This document shows positions 17,060 through 26,257 of a stretch of DNA of 64,000 bases, one piece after another (within the stretch, counting starts at the first letter, position 1; each line of letters begins with the position of its first letter). The notes beneath the pieces are model-generated. The model searched no databases. It was given only the letters and a program-made list of their open reading frames with translations, and was not told the DNA's origin. This DNA is from Paraburkholderia largidicola (lineage in GTDB: Bacteria > Pseudomonadota > Gammaproteobacteria > Burkholderiales > Burkholderiaceae): assembly GCF_013426895.1 (NCBI RefSeq), contig NZ_AP023174.1, forward strand, positions 1,922,001-1,986,000. The letters run 5' to 3'. Both the position numbers and the translations under genes were made by a program.

Positions 17060-18877
17060 ATGCCTTTGCCTACCCCACCCAGCAAGCTCGGCAATCTGTT
17101 GCCGCCTGATGAATACACGGCGAAGCCTGCAAAGCCTGGTCGAAAACAGGCGTATGAAGGGGAGCAAGCCGCATCGGCCGAATATGGCCGCGCCAACGTC
17201 GCCGCACCGATGACGCACGCCGCCAACGCGGCCACCACGCTGCGCCCCGTTCAGAGCGTCGCCGAGCCCGTTGCCGAAATCGCGCCACAGCGCGGTCGCA
17301 AGTCGAAGCAGACGGCCGCATTGCTGCAGCCCGTCCCGGCTGCGCCGGCATCAGCGCCCAGCACGGCAGCGCCTGTCGTCGCTCGTGGCAAGGGTTCCGC
17401 CGAAGCGCAAGCGCCCGCCGCCGCCAGCGCCAAACCGACCCGCACCGGCACGAAGAAAGGCACGGCCAAGACTGCGCAGGTGGAGGTTCGCAAGCTGTTC
17501 GTGCTCGACACCAACGTGCTGATGCACGATCCGACCTGCCTCTTCCGTTTTGAGGAACACGACGTCTATCTGCCCATGATGACGTTGGAAGAGCTCGACA
17601 ATCACAAGAAGGGGATGTCGGAAGTCGCGCGCAACGCGCGTCAGGTCAGCCGTACGCTGGATTCGCTCGTCGCGAATGCAGGTGAAATGTCGGAAGGCAT
17701 TTCGCTCGCGCGTCTGGGTAGCCGCGAAGCGCTGGGACGCCTCTACTTCCAGACGAAGCTCACGCATATCGAGCCCGTCGAAGGCCTGCCGCAAGGCAAG
17801 GCGGATAACCAGATTCTCGGCGTCGTGCGCGCGCTGCAGCGCGACCGGGAGGACCGCCAGGTCGTGCTGGTGTCGAAAGACATCAACATGCGCATCAAGG
17901 CGCACGCGCTCGGCCTGCCCGCTGAAGACTACTTCAACGACCAGGTTCTCGAAGACAAGGACCTGCTCTACTCCGGCATCCGTCAACTGCCGCTCGACTT
18001 CTGGGCAAAGCACGCGAAGGACATGGAGAGCTGGCAGGACACCAAGACGGGCACCACGTACTACCGCGTGACGGGTCCGCTGTGCGCGTCGATGCTGGTC
18101 AACGAGTTCGTCTATCTCGAGCCGCAGAATGGCGAGCCGACGTTCCACGCGATCGTCCGTGAACTGAACGGCAAGACGGCGCTCCTGCAGACGCTGCGCG
18201 ACTACGGCCACCACAAGAACAACGTGTGGGGCATCACGGCGCGCAACCGCGAGCAGAACTTCGCGCTGAACCTGCTGATGAACCCGGAGATCGACTTCGT
18301 CACGCTGCTCGGCCAGGCGGGCACGGGCAAGACGCTGGTCGCGCTGGCGGCTGGTCTCGCGCAGGTGCTCGACGACAAGCGCTACAACGAGATCATCGTG
18401 ACGCGCGCAACGGTTCCCGTCGGCGAAGACATCGGCTTCCTTCCCGGCACTGAAGAGGAAAAGATGCAGCCGTGGATGGGCGCATTCGACGACAACCTCG
18501 AAGTGCTGCAAAAAACCGACGACGCAGCGGGCGAATGGGGCCGCGCGGCAACCCAGGAACTGATCCGCTCGCGCCTGAAGATCAAGAGCATGAACTTCAT
18601 GCGCGGCCGCACGTTCGTCGACAAGTATCTGATCATCGACGAGGCGCAAAACCTGACGCCGAAGCAGATGAAGACGCTCGTCACGCGCGCCGGTCCGGGC
18701 ACGAAGATCATCTGCCTCGGCAACATCGCGCAGATCGATACGCCGTATCTGACGGAAGGCAGTTCGGGGCTGACGTATGTCGTCGATCGCTTCAAGGGCT
18801 GGGCGCACAGCGGGCATGTGACGCTGGCGCGCGGCGAGCGTTCGCGGCTGGCTGATTACGCGTCGGACATTCTCTAA
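17060..18877 (+). CDS. PIN-PhoH fusion ATPase (YlaK/PhoH2 family)
   Basis: The 605-residue protein joins a PIN nuclease-like domain (from about residue 150: KLFVLDTNVLMHDPTCLFRF, with the acidic residues of PIN sites) to a C-terminal PhoH P-loop ATPase (Walker A in LLGQAGTGKT, Walker B in YLIIDEAQN, then QMKTLVTRAGPGTKIICLGN). Related PhoH2 proteins unwind and cut RNA. The first 140 residues are Ala/Pro/Lys-rich and look disordered. Start ATG 17060 has a GAGGG site. It is a single-gene unit closed by a strong terminator. Confidence 0.92.
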   Translation: MPLPTPPSKLGNLLPPDEYTAKPAKPGRKQAYEGEQAASAEYGRANVAAPMTHAANAATTLRPVQSVAEPVAEIAPQRGRKSKQTAALLQPVPAAPASAPSTAAPVVARGKGSAEAQAPAAASAKPTRTGTKKGTAKTAQVEVRKLFVLDTNVLMHDPTCLFRFEEHDVYLPMMTLEELDNHKKGMSEVARNARQVSRTLDSLVANAGEMSEGISLARLGSREALGRLYFQTKLTHIEPVEGLPQGKADNQILGVVRALQRDREDRQVVLVSKDINMRIKAHALGLPAEDYFNDQVLEDKDLLYSGIRQLPLDFWAKHAKDMESWQDTKTGTTYYRVTGPLCASMLVNEFVYLEPQNGEPTFHAIVRELNGKTALLQTLRDYGHHKNNVWGITARNREQNFALNLLMNPEIDFVTLLGQAGTGKTLVALAAGLAQVLDDKRYNEIIVTRATVPVGEDIGFLPGTEEEKMQPWMGAFDDNLEVLQKTDDAAGEWGRAATQELIRSRLKIKSMNFMRGRTFVDKYLIIDEAQNLTPKQMKTLVTRAGPGTKIICLGNIAQIDTPYLTEGSSGLTYVVDRFKGWAHSGHVTLARGERSRLADYASDIL

Positions 18878-18899
18878 CGCGCTTTTCTTCGCTGGTTCA

Positions 18900-18937
18900 A
18901 AAGCCGCTTCCGGTGCACGCCGGAAGCGGCTTTTTCT
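18900..18937 (+). terminator. Intrinsic terminator after the PhoH gene
   Basis: AAGCCGCTTCCGG pairs perfectly with CCGGAAGCGGCTT around a short loop and is followed by a T-run. It ends the PhoH transcript. Confidence 0.92.
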
Positions 18938-19110
18938 TTGGGTTTCGGCTTTGATTGTTATGCGATGGGCATATCGCCGGTCGCTTTAAATCGACATTTA
19001 GCGCGTAAACTTCAAGTAACTCATCAAGATTTCTTGCGAGAGGCCCGTCAGACGGGCTACCATCGGGCATCACCGGCTTCTGGCGGGCGTTTTCGCTCGC
19101 CTTCGCTTTC

Positions 19111-20262
19111 ATGCTTCGCCTCGCGCTGTCACTGTTGGTCGTCGCCCTGCTCGCCGCCTGCTCAGGCGCGCCGCAGAAGACCGTGCGCAGTTCGGGCGGA
19201 TCGTATGCGTCGTCGGGCGGCGCGTATCGCACTACGCCACCGGGCTTCCCCCGTTTCGTCGACCACAGCATCGGGCGCGAGGAAATCTCGATTCAGGCCA
19301 TGAGCCTTGTCGGCGTGCCGTATCGCTGGGGCGGCAATACGCCGGATAGCGGGTTCGATTGCAGCGGACTCGTGCACTACGTCGTGCAGCGCGCGGCTTC
19401 CGTGAACCTGCCGCGCACGACGGCCGATATGAGTTCGCGCGGCGACTCCATCGAACCCGACGAGATCGCGCCGGGCGACCTGATTTTCTTCAACACGACG
19501 GGACGCCCGCATTCGCATGTCGGGATTTATGTCGGCAAGCTGCGTTTCGTGAACGCGCCGTCGACGGGCGGCACCGTGCGGCTCGACTATCTGACCAATC
19601 CCTACTGGGCGAAGCGTTTCGACGGTATCCGCCGGGTGGCGCCCGCGCTGAACAAGCCAACGACGACGCCATTCGATGCACCGAGCTACGAGGCTGCGGC
19701 GCCTGTGTCTTCGGCGCCTGCGGTTGCAGCGACAGAAGCCGCGCCGAGGACACCGGCCGCGCCCGAAGTCGCTGGCGGCACGTATGGCGCGCCCCGCAGC
19801 GCTTACGTGACGCAGAATCGTGCTCAAGCCGCGCCAGTGGTCAATCAGGGCACGGCCGCCACGGCTGCCACCGCGGCAGCATCCGCCGATCAGTTCGAGC
19901 CGCCGCCGCCCGGCATGAGCGCCGCGCAAATGCAGGCGCGCGCAGCGGGCGCCATATCGCCGACCCAAGTCGCTTCGCCGGTTGCCGCCGCGCCCGCCGA
20001 CGCCACACCGTCACGCGTCTACGGCGCTGCGCCCTCGCCTGCCTCCACTTCCGCGCCCGATGCCATCGACGCCGCCGCGGATGCCTACGAACCGCCGCCG
20101 CCCGCCGCCGTCGCAGCGCGCCAGGCTCGCCAGGCGCAGTTCTCCGGCGACAACCGCGAATCAGGCGGCGTACAGATCATGCGCGCGTCGACGGCTTCGC
20201 GCCCCATTCCCGCGCCGACGCAAACCAACGACGACCCGATCGCGGGCTTCGCGAACTATTGA
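19111..20262 (+). CDS. NlpC/P60 family lipoprotein, putative murein endopeptidase
   Basis: A 383-residue outer-envelope protein. Residues 1-17 form a lipoprotein signal with lipobox LLAAC. The NlpC/P60 (C40) domain spans about residues 60-175: catalytic Cys in DSGFDCSGLVHYV, His in HSHVGIYVG. These enzymes cleave peptide cross-links of peptidoglycan. The C-terminal 200 residues are almost entirely Ala/Pro/Ser/Thr with repeated YEPPPP- and FEPPPP-like segments and no recognisable fold, about twice the usual family length. It is transcribed alone, with a hairpin after the stop. Confidence 0.9.
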   Translation: MLRLALSLLVVALLAACSGAPQKTVRSSGGSYASSGGAYRTTPPGFPRFVDHSIGREEISIQAMSLVGVPYRWGGNTPDSGFDCSGLVHYVVQRAASVNLPRTTADMSSRGDSIEPDEIAPGDLIFFNTTGRPHSHVGIYVGKLRFVNAPSTGGTVRLDYLTNPYWAKRFDGIRRVAPALNKPTTTPFDAPSYEAAAPVSSAPAVAATEAAPRTPAAPEVAGGTYGAPRSAYVTQNRAQAAPVVNQGTAATAATAAASADQFEPPPPGMSAAQMQARAAGAISPTQVASPVAAAPADATPSRVYGAAPSPASTSAPDAIDAAADAYEPPPPAAVAARQARQAQFSGDNRESGGVQIMRASTASRPIPAPTQTNDDPIAGFANY

Positions 20263-20265
20263 TTT

Positions 20266-20287
20266 GGGCGTCGGCCATCGACGCCCG
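20266..20287 (+). terminator. Hairpin after the NlpC/P60 gene
   Basis: GGGCGTCG and CGACGCCC pair around a short loop just after the stop codon. There is no T-run, so this may be a weak or rho-assisted terminator. Confidence 0.4.
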
Positions 20288-20352
20288 ATTCACCCGCGCC
20301 GCCGCACCTCTGCTATCTTTTGACGATATTTCCCTAACGGCGGGTGACGACG

Positions 20353-21159
20353 ATGGATCTCGGGCTCAAAGACAAAGTGGTTCTGATAACAGGCGGCAGC
20401 AAGGGCATCGGACTCGCGTGCGCGCGGGCGTTCGCGATGGAAGGCGCGAAAGTCGCGATCGTGTCACGCGATCCCGCCAACCTCGCCCGCGCCCGCGAGC
20501 AGCTTTCGAGCGAGGGGCTGCATGTCCACCTGACGCGCGCCGATCTGCACGAGCCGCATAGCGCCGCCGACGTCGTCGAGGAAGCGACGTCCGCCGTCGG
20601 CCCGATCGACATCCTGATCAACAGTGCGGGCGCCGCGCGCCGCTACGACCCCGAATCGCTCGATGCCGCTGCGTTCAAGGCGACGATGGAAGCGAAATAC
20701 TTCCCGTATATCTACCCGCAGCAGGAAGTGCTCAGGCGCATGGCCGAGCGCGTGAAATCCGGCGCGGCGAAGGAGCCGGGAACGATCGTCAACATCATCG
20801 GCATGGGCGGCAAGATCGCGAGCGATATCCATATCGCGGGCGGCGCGGCCAACGCGGCGCTGATGCTTGCCACCGTCGGCCTCGCGCACTATTACGCGCG
20901 TTATGGCATCCGCATCAACGCGATCAATCCGGGGGCAACGATGACGGAGCGTGTCGAGGAGGCACTGCAACTGGAAGCGTCGCGCGAAGGCATCGCGGCC
21001 GCCGATGCGCTCGCGCGCGGCGAAGCCCGCGTGCCGCTCGGACGTTTCGCGAAACCAGAAGAAATAGCAGACGTCGCGCTGTTTCTGGCGAGCCGCCGCG
21101 CGAGCTACGTGACGGGCGCGATCGTCCCGATGGATGGAGGCAGCGCGCCGCTGATCTGA
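20353..21159 (+). CDS. SDR family oxidoreductase
   Basis: A short-chain dehydrogenase/reductase of 268 residues. The cofactor loop is TGGSKGIGLACARAF, the NNAG-equivalent is INSAGAA, and the C-terminus has INAINPGATMTERV and YVTGAIVPMDGG. The canonical catalytic YxxxK is not obvious: the expected segment reads HIAGGAANAALMLATVGLA without Tyr and Lys, so the chemistry may differ or activity may be lost. ATG 20353 is preferred; GTG 20344 is an alternative. It is convergent with pit. Substrate is unknown. Confidence 0.88.
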   Translation: MDLGLKDKVVLITGGSKGIGLACARAFAMEGAKVAIVSRDPANLARAREQLSSEGLHVHLTRADLHEPHSAADVVEEATSAVGPIDILINSAGAARRYDPESLDAAAFKATMEAKYFPYIYPQQEVLRRMAERVKSGAAKEPGTIVNIIGMGGKIASDIHIAGGAANAALMLATVGLAHYYARYGIRINAINPGATMTERVEEALQLEASREGIAAADALARGEARVPLGRFAKPEEIADVALFLASRRASYVTGAIVPMDGGSAPLI

Positions 21160-21186
21160 CCGCGGCGCGCCGTTTTTAGCGCAGCT

Positions 21187-22197
21187 TTACAGGAAGCGGT
21201 GACCGAGCCACCAGCCGGCCGCCGCGAGCACGGCGGACGCGGGAATCGTCAGTACCCACGCCCAGACGATATTGCCGGCGACGCCCCAGCGCACGGCCGA
21301 CAACTTCTGCGTCGCGCCGACACCGACGATCGCACCGGTGATGGTATGCGTCGTGGATACGGGAATGCCGAGGAACGACGCGAGGAACAGCGTGATCGCG
21401 CCACCCGTCTCCGCACAGAAGCCGCCGACAGGCTTGAGCTTCGTGATCTTCTGCCCCATCGTCCGCACGATGCGCCAGCCACCGAATAGCGTGCCGAGAC
21501 CCATCGACAGATAACACCCGCCGATCACCCACAGCGGCGGCGCATCGGCCGCTGCCGACGCATAGCCCGTCGCGATCAGCAGCATCCAGATGATGCCGAT
21601 GGTTTTCTGCGCGTCGTTGCCGCCGTGGCCGAGGCTGTACAGACCCGCCGACACCAGCTGCAGCCGGCGGAAGCGCCTGTCGACCTTGCTTGGCGGCGTT
21701 CGGAAGTAGATCCATGACACCAGCAGCATGAAAAACGAGCCGAGCACGAAACCAAGCAGCGGCGACACGATGATGAACGTGACCGTTTTCAGCAGCCCGT
21801 CCCAGTTGAGCGCGGCCCAGCCGGATTTCGCCAGCGCCGAGCCCACCAGCCCGCCGATCAGCGCGTGCGACGAGCTGGACGGAATGCCGTAGTACCAGGT
21901 GACGATGTTCCAGCCGATCGCGCCGACCAGCGCGCCGAACACGACGTAGTGATCGACGATGCCGGGGTCGATCGTGCCCTTGCCGACCGTCTGCGCGACT
22001 TTCAGGTGGAAGATGAAATAGGCGATGACGTTGAACGCGGCAGCGAACGCGACGGCCTGTTGCGGCTTCAGCACGCCCGTCGAGACGACGGTGGCGATCG
22101 AGTTCGCCGCGTCGTGGAAGCCGTTCATGAAGTCGAACACGAGCGCGACGACGACGAGCGTCGCGACCGCCCAGATGGCGAGTTGTATCGAATGCAT
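21187..22197 (-). CDS. pit: Low-affinity inorganic phosphate transporter Pit
   Basis: A 336-residue inner-membrane permease with about ten hydrophobic segments that imports phosphate as a metal-phosphate complex with protons. The two inverted family signatures are visible: FDFMNGFHDAANSIATVVST near the N-terminus and SLGHGGNDAQKTIGI in the second half, followed by GIPVSTTHTITGAIVGVG. Its ATG overlaps the stop of the upstream PhoU-like gene by one base (TGATG), so the two are translationally coupled. Confidence 0.95.
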   Translation of the reverse strand: MHSIQLAIWAVATLVVVALVFDFMNGFHDAANSIATVVSTGVLKPQQAVAFAAAFNVIAYFIFHLKVAQTVGKGTIDPGIVDHYVVFGALVGAIGWNIVTWYYGIPSSSSHALIGGLVGSALAKSGWAALNWDGLLKTVTFIIVSPLLGFVLGSFFMLLVSWIYFRTPPSKVDRRFRRLQLVSAGLYSLGHGGNDAQKTIGIIWMLLIATGYASAAADAPPLWVIGGCYLSMGLGTLFGGWRIVRTMGQKITKLKPVGGFCAETGGAITLFLASFLGIPVSTTHTITGAIVGVGATQKLSAVRWGVAGNIVWAWVLTIPASAVLAAAGWWLGHRFL

Positions 22198-22823
22198 CAG
22201 GCGTTTTCCAGCACGATGCCTTCGATGATGTTCGCCACGTCCTCACACTTGTCGGTGATCGACTCGAGCAGCTCGTAGATCGCCTTCAGCTTGATCAGCG
22301 TCTTGACGTCGTCCTCCTCGCGAAACAGCTTCGACATCGCCGAGCGCAGCACACGGTCGGCGTCCGATTCCAGACGATCGATGTCTTCGCACGCCTTCAG
22401 GATCTCGCGCGCCTGCTTCATGTCCGACAGCATGGCGACGGCCGCCTGCACGCGCTCGCAGCAAGCGGTCGAAATGTGCGCGAGCTGGCTCGCTTCCGAC
22501 GTCACCGCCCGCACGTCGTACAGCGAAATGGCCGTGGCGACGTCCTCCATCAGGTCGAGGATGTCGTCCATCGTGGTGATCAGCTTGTGGATTTCGTCGC
22601 GGTCGAGCGGCGTGATGAAAGTCTTGTGCAGCAGATCGATGGTTTCGTGCGTGAGTTTGTCGGCCGCTTTTTCGGCCGTCTGCACGTTTTGCTTGTGGAT
22701 CTCGGCGTCACCGAGGTTGTCGATCAACAGTTCGAGTTCGTGGCTCCCCGCGACGATGTGCTTCGCGTGAGCGTTGAAGATTTCAAAAAATTTGCCCTCA
22801 GTGGGCATGAATCGACCGAACAT
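22197..22823 (-). CDS. PhoU-like DUF47 protein, Pit accessory
   Basis: A 208-residue all-helical protein of the DUF47/PhoU-like family (MFGRFMPTEGKFFEIFNAHA start; ITTMDDILDLMEDVATAISLY in the middle). Such genes stand directly before pit in many bacteria and their products are thought to control Pit activity. Metal-binding E/DxxxD patterns typical of PhoU helices are visible. The upstream 148 bases contain an AT-rich spot with CTGTCAT, a possible half Pho box. Overlap with pit indicates one operon. Confidence 0.92.
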   Translation of the reverse strand: MFGRFMPTEGKFFEIFNAHAKHIVAGSHELELLIDNLGDAEIHKQNVQTAEKAADKLTHETIDLLHKTFITPLDRDEIHKLITTMDDILDLMEDVATAISLYDVRAVTSEASQLAHISTACCERVQAAVAMLSDMKQAREILKACEDIDRLESDADRVLRSAMSKLFREEDDVKTLIKLKAIYELLESITDKCEDVANIIEGIVLENA

Positions 22824-22971
22824 TGGGGTCCCAGAAAATGGTCACGGTGGGGCTGTCATAAAACCGCAATATTGTACCGTTCCGGACCATTCCGGGTGTG
22901 GCGCGCAGCCGTGTTTTGTGCGCGCGCGCAACGGCGGGCGCAACCCGGTTCCCCCGTTCGCGCGGAGTGTG

Positions 22972-24360
22972 CTACTCGCTGCCGTAGAAATTCTGCGCGC
23001 CCGCAAAATTATCGAACTTCGTGAATTGCCCATGGAACGTGAGCCGAACGGGGCCGATTGGACCGTTACGCTGTTTGCCGATGATGATTTCGGCGGTGCC
23101 TTTGTCGGGGCTGTCCGGGTTGTAAACTTCGTCGCGGTAGATGAACAGGATCACGTCCGCGTCCTGCTCGATTGCACCTGATTCGCGCAGATCGGACATG
23201 ATCGGTCGCTTGTTCGGGCGCTGTTCGAGACCGCGGTTCAGCTGTGACAGCGCGATCACGGGCACGTCGAGTTCTTTGGCGAGGCTTTTCAGCGAACGCG
23301 AGATTTCCGAAATTTCCGTCGCGCGATTTTCGCCCGACGACGAGCCGCTCATCAGCTGCAAGTAGTCGATGATGATGAGGCCGAGCTTGCCGCACTGGCG
23401 CGACAGACGCCGCGCGCGCGAGCGCAGTTCCATCGGGTTCAGGCCGCCCGTTTCGTCGATGAAAAGCTGCGCCTCGCTCATTTTCTGGACGGCATGCGTG
23501 AGCTTCGGCCAGTCTTCGTCCGTCAGGCGCCCAGTCCGCATGCGGTGCTGGTCGAGTCGGCCGACCGAGCCGAGCATACGCATGGTCAGCTGCGTGCCCG
23601 GCATTTCCATCGAGAACACGGCGACTGGCAAACCGTATTCGACGGCCACGTATTCGCCGATGTTCATCGAAAACGCCGTCTTACCCATCGACGGACGCCC
23701 CGCCACGATGATGAGCTCGCCGCCGTGCATGCCCGACGTCATCCGGTCGAGGTCGACGAAGCCCGTTGGCGTGCCCGTCACGTCGCTCGGATTGGCCGTG
23801 TGGTACAGCGTGTCGATGCGCTCGACGACCTGCGTCAGCAGCGGCCCGATTTCCAGGAAGCCCTGCGTGCCGCGCGCACCGTCTTCGGCGATCGAGAACA
23901 CCTTCGATTCCGCTTCGTCCAGCAGCTGGCGGACTTCCTTGCCCTGCGGATTGAACGCATCGGCGGAAATTTCGTCGGCGACGGACACCAGCCGGCGCAG
24001 CACCGCACGATCCCGTACGATTTCCGCATAACGCCGGATGTTCGCCGCGCTCGGCGTGTTCTGCGCGAGCGCGTTCAGGTACGCGAGCCCGCCGACTTCT
24101 TCGGCCTTACCCGAGGTGGTCAGCGCTTCATAGACGGTCACGACGTCGGCGGGACGCGTCGACGCGATCAGCCTGCCGATGTGCTCGAAAATGAGGCGGT
24201 GGTCGTAGCGGTAGAAATCGCTTTGCGAGAGGAAGTCGGCAATGCGGTCCCATGCGGCGTTGTCGAGCAGCAGACCGCCCAGCACCGATTGCTCGGCCTC
24301 GATGGAATGGGGCGGGACTTTCAGCGACTCGATTTGAGGATCTTTCGACGGTGCGTTCAT
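22972..24360 (-). CDS. dnaB: Replicative DNA helicase DnaB
   Basis: The hexameric 5'-3' helicase of the replisome, 462 residues. The N-terminal primase-interacting domain (residues about 15-120: PPHSIEAEQSVLGGLLLDN) is followed by the RecA-like motor domain with Walker A GRPSMGKTAFS, the DnaB motif with LIIIDYLQLM, and the VPVIALSQLNRGLEQRP segment. No intein or insertion is present and length is normal. It follows the rpsF-priB-rpsR-rplI group on the same strand, but a terminator lies between rplI and dnaB. Confidence 0.97.
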   Translation of the reverse strand: MNAPSKDPQIESLKVPPHSIEAEQSVLGGLLLDNAAWDRIADFLSQSDFYRYDHRLIFEHIGRLIASTRPADVVTVYEALTTSGKAEEVGGLAYLNALAQNTPSAANIRRYAEIVRDRAVLRRLVSVADEISADAFNPQGKEVRQLLDEAESKVFSIAEDGARGTQGFLEIGPLLTQVVERIDTLYHTANPSDVTGTPTGFVDLDRMTSGMHGGELIIVAGRPSMGKTAFSMNIGEYVAVEYGLPVAVFSMEMPGTQLTMRMLGSVGRLDQHRMRTGRLTDEDWPKLTHAVQKMSEAQLFIDETGGLNPMELRSRARRLSRQCGKLGLIIIDYLQLMSGSSSGENRATEISEISRSLKSLAKELDVPVIALSQLNRGLEQRPNKRPIMSDLRESGAIEQDADVILFIYRDEVYNPDSPDKGTAEIIIGKQRNGPIGPVRLTFHGQFTKFDNFAGAQNFYGSE

Positions 24361-24446
24361 GGGGTGGAATTATCAGGCAAAGTGGGACGGCGGGATAGCA
24401 TCCTGAAAATCGAATCGCCGCAGCGCGAGCAAAGCCAATGCGGGCA

Positions 24447-24484
24447 ATAAAAAAGGCAGGGGCCGGTTTCCCGGCCCCTGCCCT
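24447..24484 (-). terminator. Intrinsic terminator of the rpsF-rplI operon
   Basis: On the minus strand GGCAGGGGCCGG pairs with CCGGCCCCTGCC and is followed by TTTTTT. It separates rplI from dnaB. Confidence 0.9.
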
Positions 24485-24525
24485 TCACGCCAGCAACTGC
24501 CTGGCGATCTTATTTTCTGCCTGGC

Positions 24526-24978
24526 TTAGACGTGCTCGCCCAGCACCGACACCGTGACGTCAACCGTGACGTCCGTGTGCAGCGAGACGTGAACCGGGTG
24601 GTCGCCAACGATCTTCAGCGGGCCTTCCGGCAGACGCACTTGCGCCTTTTCAACTGCGAAGCCTTGCTTGCCCAGTGCTTCGGCGATGTCGGCGTTCGTC
24701 ACCGAGCCGAACAGACGGCCGTCGACGCCAGCCTTCTGAGCGATCTGGATCGTCAGGCCAGCCAGCTTTTCGCCTTGTGCCTGAGCAGCCGTCAGCTTTT
24801 CAGCTGCGACCTTTTCCAGTTCTGCGCGGCGAACTTCGAATTCAGCGATGGCTTCCTTCGTTGCGCGGCGTGCCTTCTTGTTCGGGATCAGGAAGTTACG
24901 TGCATAGCCGTCCTTGACCTTGACGATGTCGCCCAGGTTGCCGACGTTCACAACTTTTTCGAGAAGAATGATTTGCAT
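24526..24978 (-). CDS. rplI: 50S ribosomal protein L9
   Basis: Ribosomal protein bL9, 150 residues. The N-terminal rRNA-binding domain begins [25 protein letters not shown] and includes [11 protein letters not shown]; a long central helix and a C-terminal globular domain follow. Start has a GGAGC site. It is the last gene of rpsF-priB-rpsR-rplI, 27 bases after rpsR. Confidence 0.98.
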   Translation of the reverse strand: MQIILLEKVVNVGNLGDIVKVKDGYARNFLIPNKKARRATKEAIAEFEVRRAELEKVAAEKLTAAQAQGEKLAGLTIQIAQKAGVDGRLFGSVTNADIAEALGKQGFAVEKAQVRLPEGPLKIVGDHPVHVSLHTDVTVDVTVSVLGEHV

Positions 24979-25005
24979 TCGGATGCTCCTTGTGACGTCG
25001 TCCGG

Positions 25006-25281
25006 TTAGGCCTTGTGCTGATCGGTGTACGGCATCAGCGCGAGGAAACGTGCGCGCTTGATTGCCGTGTCGAGCTGGCGCTGATAGTGGGCCTTGGTAC
25101 CCGTCAGACGTGCCGGCGTGATCTTGCCGTTTTCGCCGATGAAGTCCTTCAGCGTATCGATGTCCTTGTAGTCGATCTGATCGACGTTTGCAGCCGTGAA
25201 ACGGCAGAACTTCTTGCGCTTGAAGAGCGGGTTTTGTTGCTGACGACGCTTGTCGAATTTCTTACCAGTCGGGCGGGGCAT
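25006..25281 (-). CDS. rpsR: 30S ribosomal protein S18
   Basis: Ribosomal protein bS18, 91 residues. Core segments are [18 protein letters not shown] and [19 protein letters not shown]. It binds next to S6 on the small-subunit platform. It starts two bases after priB, with an AAAGGA site, so co-translation with priB and rpsF is expected. Confidence 0.98.
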   Translation of the reverse strand: MPRPTGKKFDKRRQQQNPLFKRKKFCRFTAANVDQIDYKDIDTLKDFIGENGKITPARLTGTKAHYQRQLDTAIKRARFLALMPYTDQHKA

Positions 25282-25283
25282 GT

Positions 25284-25583
25284 TCAGTCCTTTCCAATGT
25301 CCTGCAATTCTGTGATGTGAAACACCAGAGTTCTCGCGTTGCGGCTTTTCTTCGCCAGGAAGCCGGTGAAGAGCGTTTCAACGCCCATTTCAACCCGCTC
25401 CAGCCTGCCGCTCGCCTCGCCGGCCGCGACCGCCTGCATGATCAGCTCGACGGTTCGGGCAACGCCCGCTTCGACGACCTGCGTGCGGTGTTGCAACGTA
25501 CAGCCTGCAATCGGAACGCCAGCGGGGGTGTACCGCACTATTTCGCGTTCGACGACGCTCGCCGTGAGTTGCAGCCGGTTCAT
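25284..25583 (-). CDS. priB: Primosomal replication protein PriB
   Basis: A 99-residue single OB-fold protein ([36 protein letters not shown] at the end) that binds single-stranded DNA and works with PriA in restarting collapsed replication forks. Its position between rpsF and rpsR is the classical location. Ribosome site is AAAGGA. Family is related to SSB. Confidence 0.95.
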   Translation of the reverse strand: MNRLQLTASVVEREIVRYTPAGVPIAGCTLQHRTQVVEAGVARTVELIMQAVAAGEASGRLERVEMGVETLFTGFLAKKSRNARTLVFHITELQDIGKD

Positions 25584-25648
25584 CGATTCCTTTTACGGAC
25601 GCTGGGTGAGAGCGCGCCGCGTGACTCTGATGGCTTAATGGTTCTGCT

Positions 25649-26023
25649 TTAAGCCTGCGCTTCCGTCGGCTGCGATGCAGCCGCCTTCTTGGCTTCTTCG
25701 CGCTGCACTTCCTTCATCATCGGCGACGGGCCGGTTTCGGCCTTCTTCATCTTGACGATGAGGTGACGCAGAACGGCGTCGTTGAACTTGAACGCGTGTT
25801 CGAGTTCGTCGAGCGTGGTCTGGTCGCATTCGATGTTCATGCAGACGTAGTGAGCCTTCGCGAGTTTCTCGATCATGTAGGCCAGTTGGCGACGGCCCCA
25901 GTCTTCGATGCGGTGGATCTGGCCACCGTGCGACGTGATCGTCGACTTGTAACGCTCGATCATCGCGGGCACTTGCTCGCTTTGATCGGGGTGCACGATG
26001 AATACGATTTCGTAATGACGCAT
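25649..26023 (-). CDS. rpsF: 30S ribosomal protein S6
   Basis: Ribosomal protein bS6, 124 residues. It starts [18 protein letters not shown] with an AAGGAG ribosome site; the open frame extends 12 more residues upstream without conservation. [19 protein letters not shown] is the family core, and the tail is charged and Ala-rich. It heads the operon; its promoter should lie in the AT-richer 26024-26150. Confidence 0.97.
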   Translation of the reverse strand: MRHYEIVFIVHPDQSEQVPAMIERYKSTITSHGGQIHRIEDWGRRQLAYMIEKLAKAHYVCMNIECDQTTLDELEHAFKFNDAVLRHLIVKMKKAETGPSPMMKEVQREEAKKAAASQPTEAQA

Positions 26024-26257
26024 GTTCACTCCTTGTGCTGACTTATGGATAGAAGCCACCCGGGCGTCGGAACCGGTGTGGCAAGTGAGAAGCCGAAGAA
26101 TATAACCCGAATCGGCACTGTTTGCAAGATAAAGCAGGTGGCATCTGCCGGATTCGGGCGTGTTTTCAATGATTTAGGGCGGCTGGCAGTGCGAAAACGC
26201 GCCGCCAGCCGCCCTTCGAATGCGCTGGGTTGCCTTTCACCCGCGCTCAAACTGCCC

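Noticed and set aside
21160..21186. GGCGCGCC followed by TTTTT as an intrinsic terminator between the SDR gene and pit
   Set aside because: The palindrome has no loop, so it cannot form a proper hairpin of useful length.
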